The notes under the pieces: generated by a model
Database searches by the model: none
What the model was told of the DNA's origin: nothing
The model's input: only the letters and a program-made list of their open reading frames with translations
Translations under genes and position numbers: made by a program
Part shown: piece by piece, positions 63,337 through 64,000 of the stretch
Position numbering within the stretch: the stretch's first letter is position 1
Layout of the letters: each line of letters starts with the position of its first letter
Assembly (NCBI GenBank): GCA_022496205.1
Contig: WTXD01000087.1
Location: forward strand, 24,801-88,800
DNA from: Gloeopeniophorella convolvens
Taxonomy: Eukaryota > Basidiomycota > Agaricomycetes > Russulales
Direction: 5' to 3'
Length of the DNA stretch: 64,000 nucleotides

Positions 63337-64000
63337 TCAAAAATCCTCCCCTTTGAGTTCCGTGTCGTCATAAAGAACCTTGCAGAATGCTTCTTTGTCT
63401 TCGATAGAAGCCTTGTTTATATATGCTGCGAATTCGGCGGGGTAGGAGTGTGTTGACGTTGGTCGTAGTACGGTGGTTTGGCCTCGTCCTTGGTCGTGAT
63501 TTTGCGAGCCGTTGCAGGACGTCCTTGTGTCTTGGGACAAGCCCTAGACATATGGCCTCGATTTCCACACTTGAAGCAGCGTCCTTCGGCAAAGTACCTT
63601 TGCCGTTCTTCTTCGGATAGTCGTGGACCCCTTTGTTCGGTTTGCCTTGGATTGGTATTGATCGTGTCGGTTTGGATGAGTCGACGTCCATTGGTACTAC
63701 GTCATCGTTGCGGGGTCGTGGTCTATACCTCCTTGATTCCCGTTGTTTGGGCGGGGTTGGAAGCGTGGTTGAGCGGTCGATCTTCTTTCCTGAAGATGTC
63801 TTGATCTCGCGGTGATCTTGTTGCTTGGACAGTTCTTGGTCCATTGGTCGAACTTCCACTTGGGTTTGGCGTTGTTATGGCCGAAGGGTCGTCCGCTCGT
63901 TCGACCACACGGACAACTAGGGCTCTGGAAGTCCTCGTAGGAAGATGCGAATGAGTCGACATCATTGAGGTCGTATTCAGCGCGGCGTGCTGTGGTCCTG
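63337..64000 (-). CDS. Ty3/gypsy gag C-terminal part, partial and frame-broken
   Basis: Continues beyond the window. The frames show YDLNDVDSFASSYEDFQSP, then RSTTLPTPPKQRESRRYR, then the nucleocapsid knuckle CFKCGNRGHMSRAC (C-x2-C-x4-H-x4-C, near 63545-63580), then AAYINKASIEDKEAF and stop at 63337. These sit in three different frames, so at least two single-base shifts separate them. Confidence 0.75.

Larger units (their letters stand above)
58045..64000 (-). mobile_element. Ty3/gypsy chromovirus, 3' part of full element
   Basis: Minus-strand LTR retrotransposon running off the right edge. Order: gag with CCHC knuckle, protease, reverse transcriptase, RNase H, integrase, chromodomain, an extra ORF, purine tract, LTR. 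The long uninterrupted pol frame suggests a young insertion. It is inserted in the intron of NLR copy 3, same orientation. Confidence 0.93.

Overview
The window looks like nuclear DNA of a GC-rich agaricomycete (basidiomycete) fungus. Genes are dense and carry many 50-65 bp GT-AG introns. Gene content is typical of the group: NACHT-WD40 NOD-like receptors (NLRs) with nearly identical WD40 repeats, a Ty3/gypsy chromovirus, a CSC1/OSCA-type channel, an allantoate-permease-like MFS carrier and F-box genes. I saw no rRNA, tRNA or CRISPR.

Left block (1-12.9 kb), ordinary genes: an NFKBIL1-like J-region protein (69-997 +), a 14-exon CSC1/OSCA-like channel (1814-5386 +), a mitochondrial-looking unknown protein (5859-7331 -) head-to-head with an IMPACT/UPF0029 protein (7498-8276 +), an MFS transporter (8512-10391 +), and a proline-rich orphan (11174-11860 +).

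Middle block (12.9-38 kb), built by segmental duplication. Two direct NLR units (12.6-18.6 and 18.6-24.8 kb) each hold an NLR that has lost its NACHT P-loop, followed tail-to-tail by a decayed copy of an unrecognised low-complexity gene. A third, inverted unit at 53.3-58.0 kb keeps the P-loop. A second duplication (25.1-30.5 and 32.5-38.0 kb) carries a C2H2-like zinc-finger gene plus the 3' end of an ABC transporter. The first copy has an intact zinc-finger gene but only an ABC stump, joined to a dynein heavy-chain fragment. The second has a decayed zinc-finger gene but the complete ABCC/MRP-type transporter (37.4-44.5 kb -).

Right block (44.8-64 kb): a Tda10/glycerate-kinase-like P-loop protein (-), RER1 (+), a D-2-hydroxyacid dehydrogenase (+), a SAP plus W-W repeat protein (+), an F-box protein (-), the inverted NLR (-), and a Ty3/gypsy chromovirus (58.0 to beyond 64 kb, -). 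The 3' LTR of the chromovirus lies inside the intron just upstream of the NLR's NACHT exon, in the same orientation.

Two points matter to anyone using these models. Many conserved genes are broken by what look like single-base losses in homopolymer runs, so several apparent pseudogenes may be assembly artefacts. Several genes also depend on 10-13 nt micro-exons or GC-AG introns that gene finders tend to miss.
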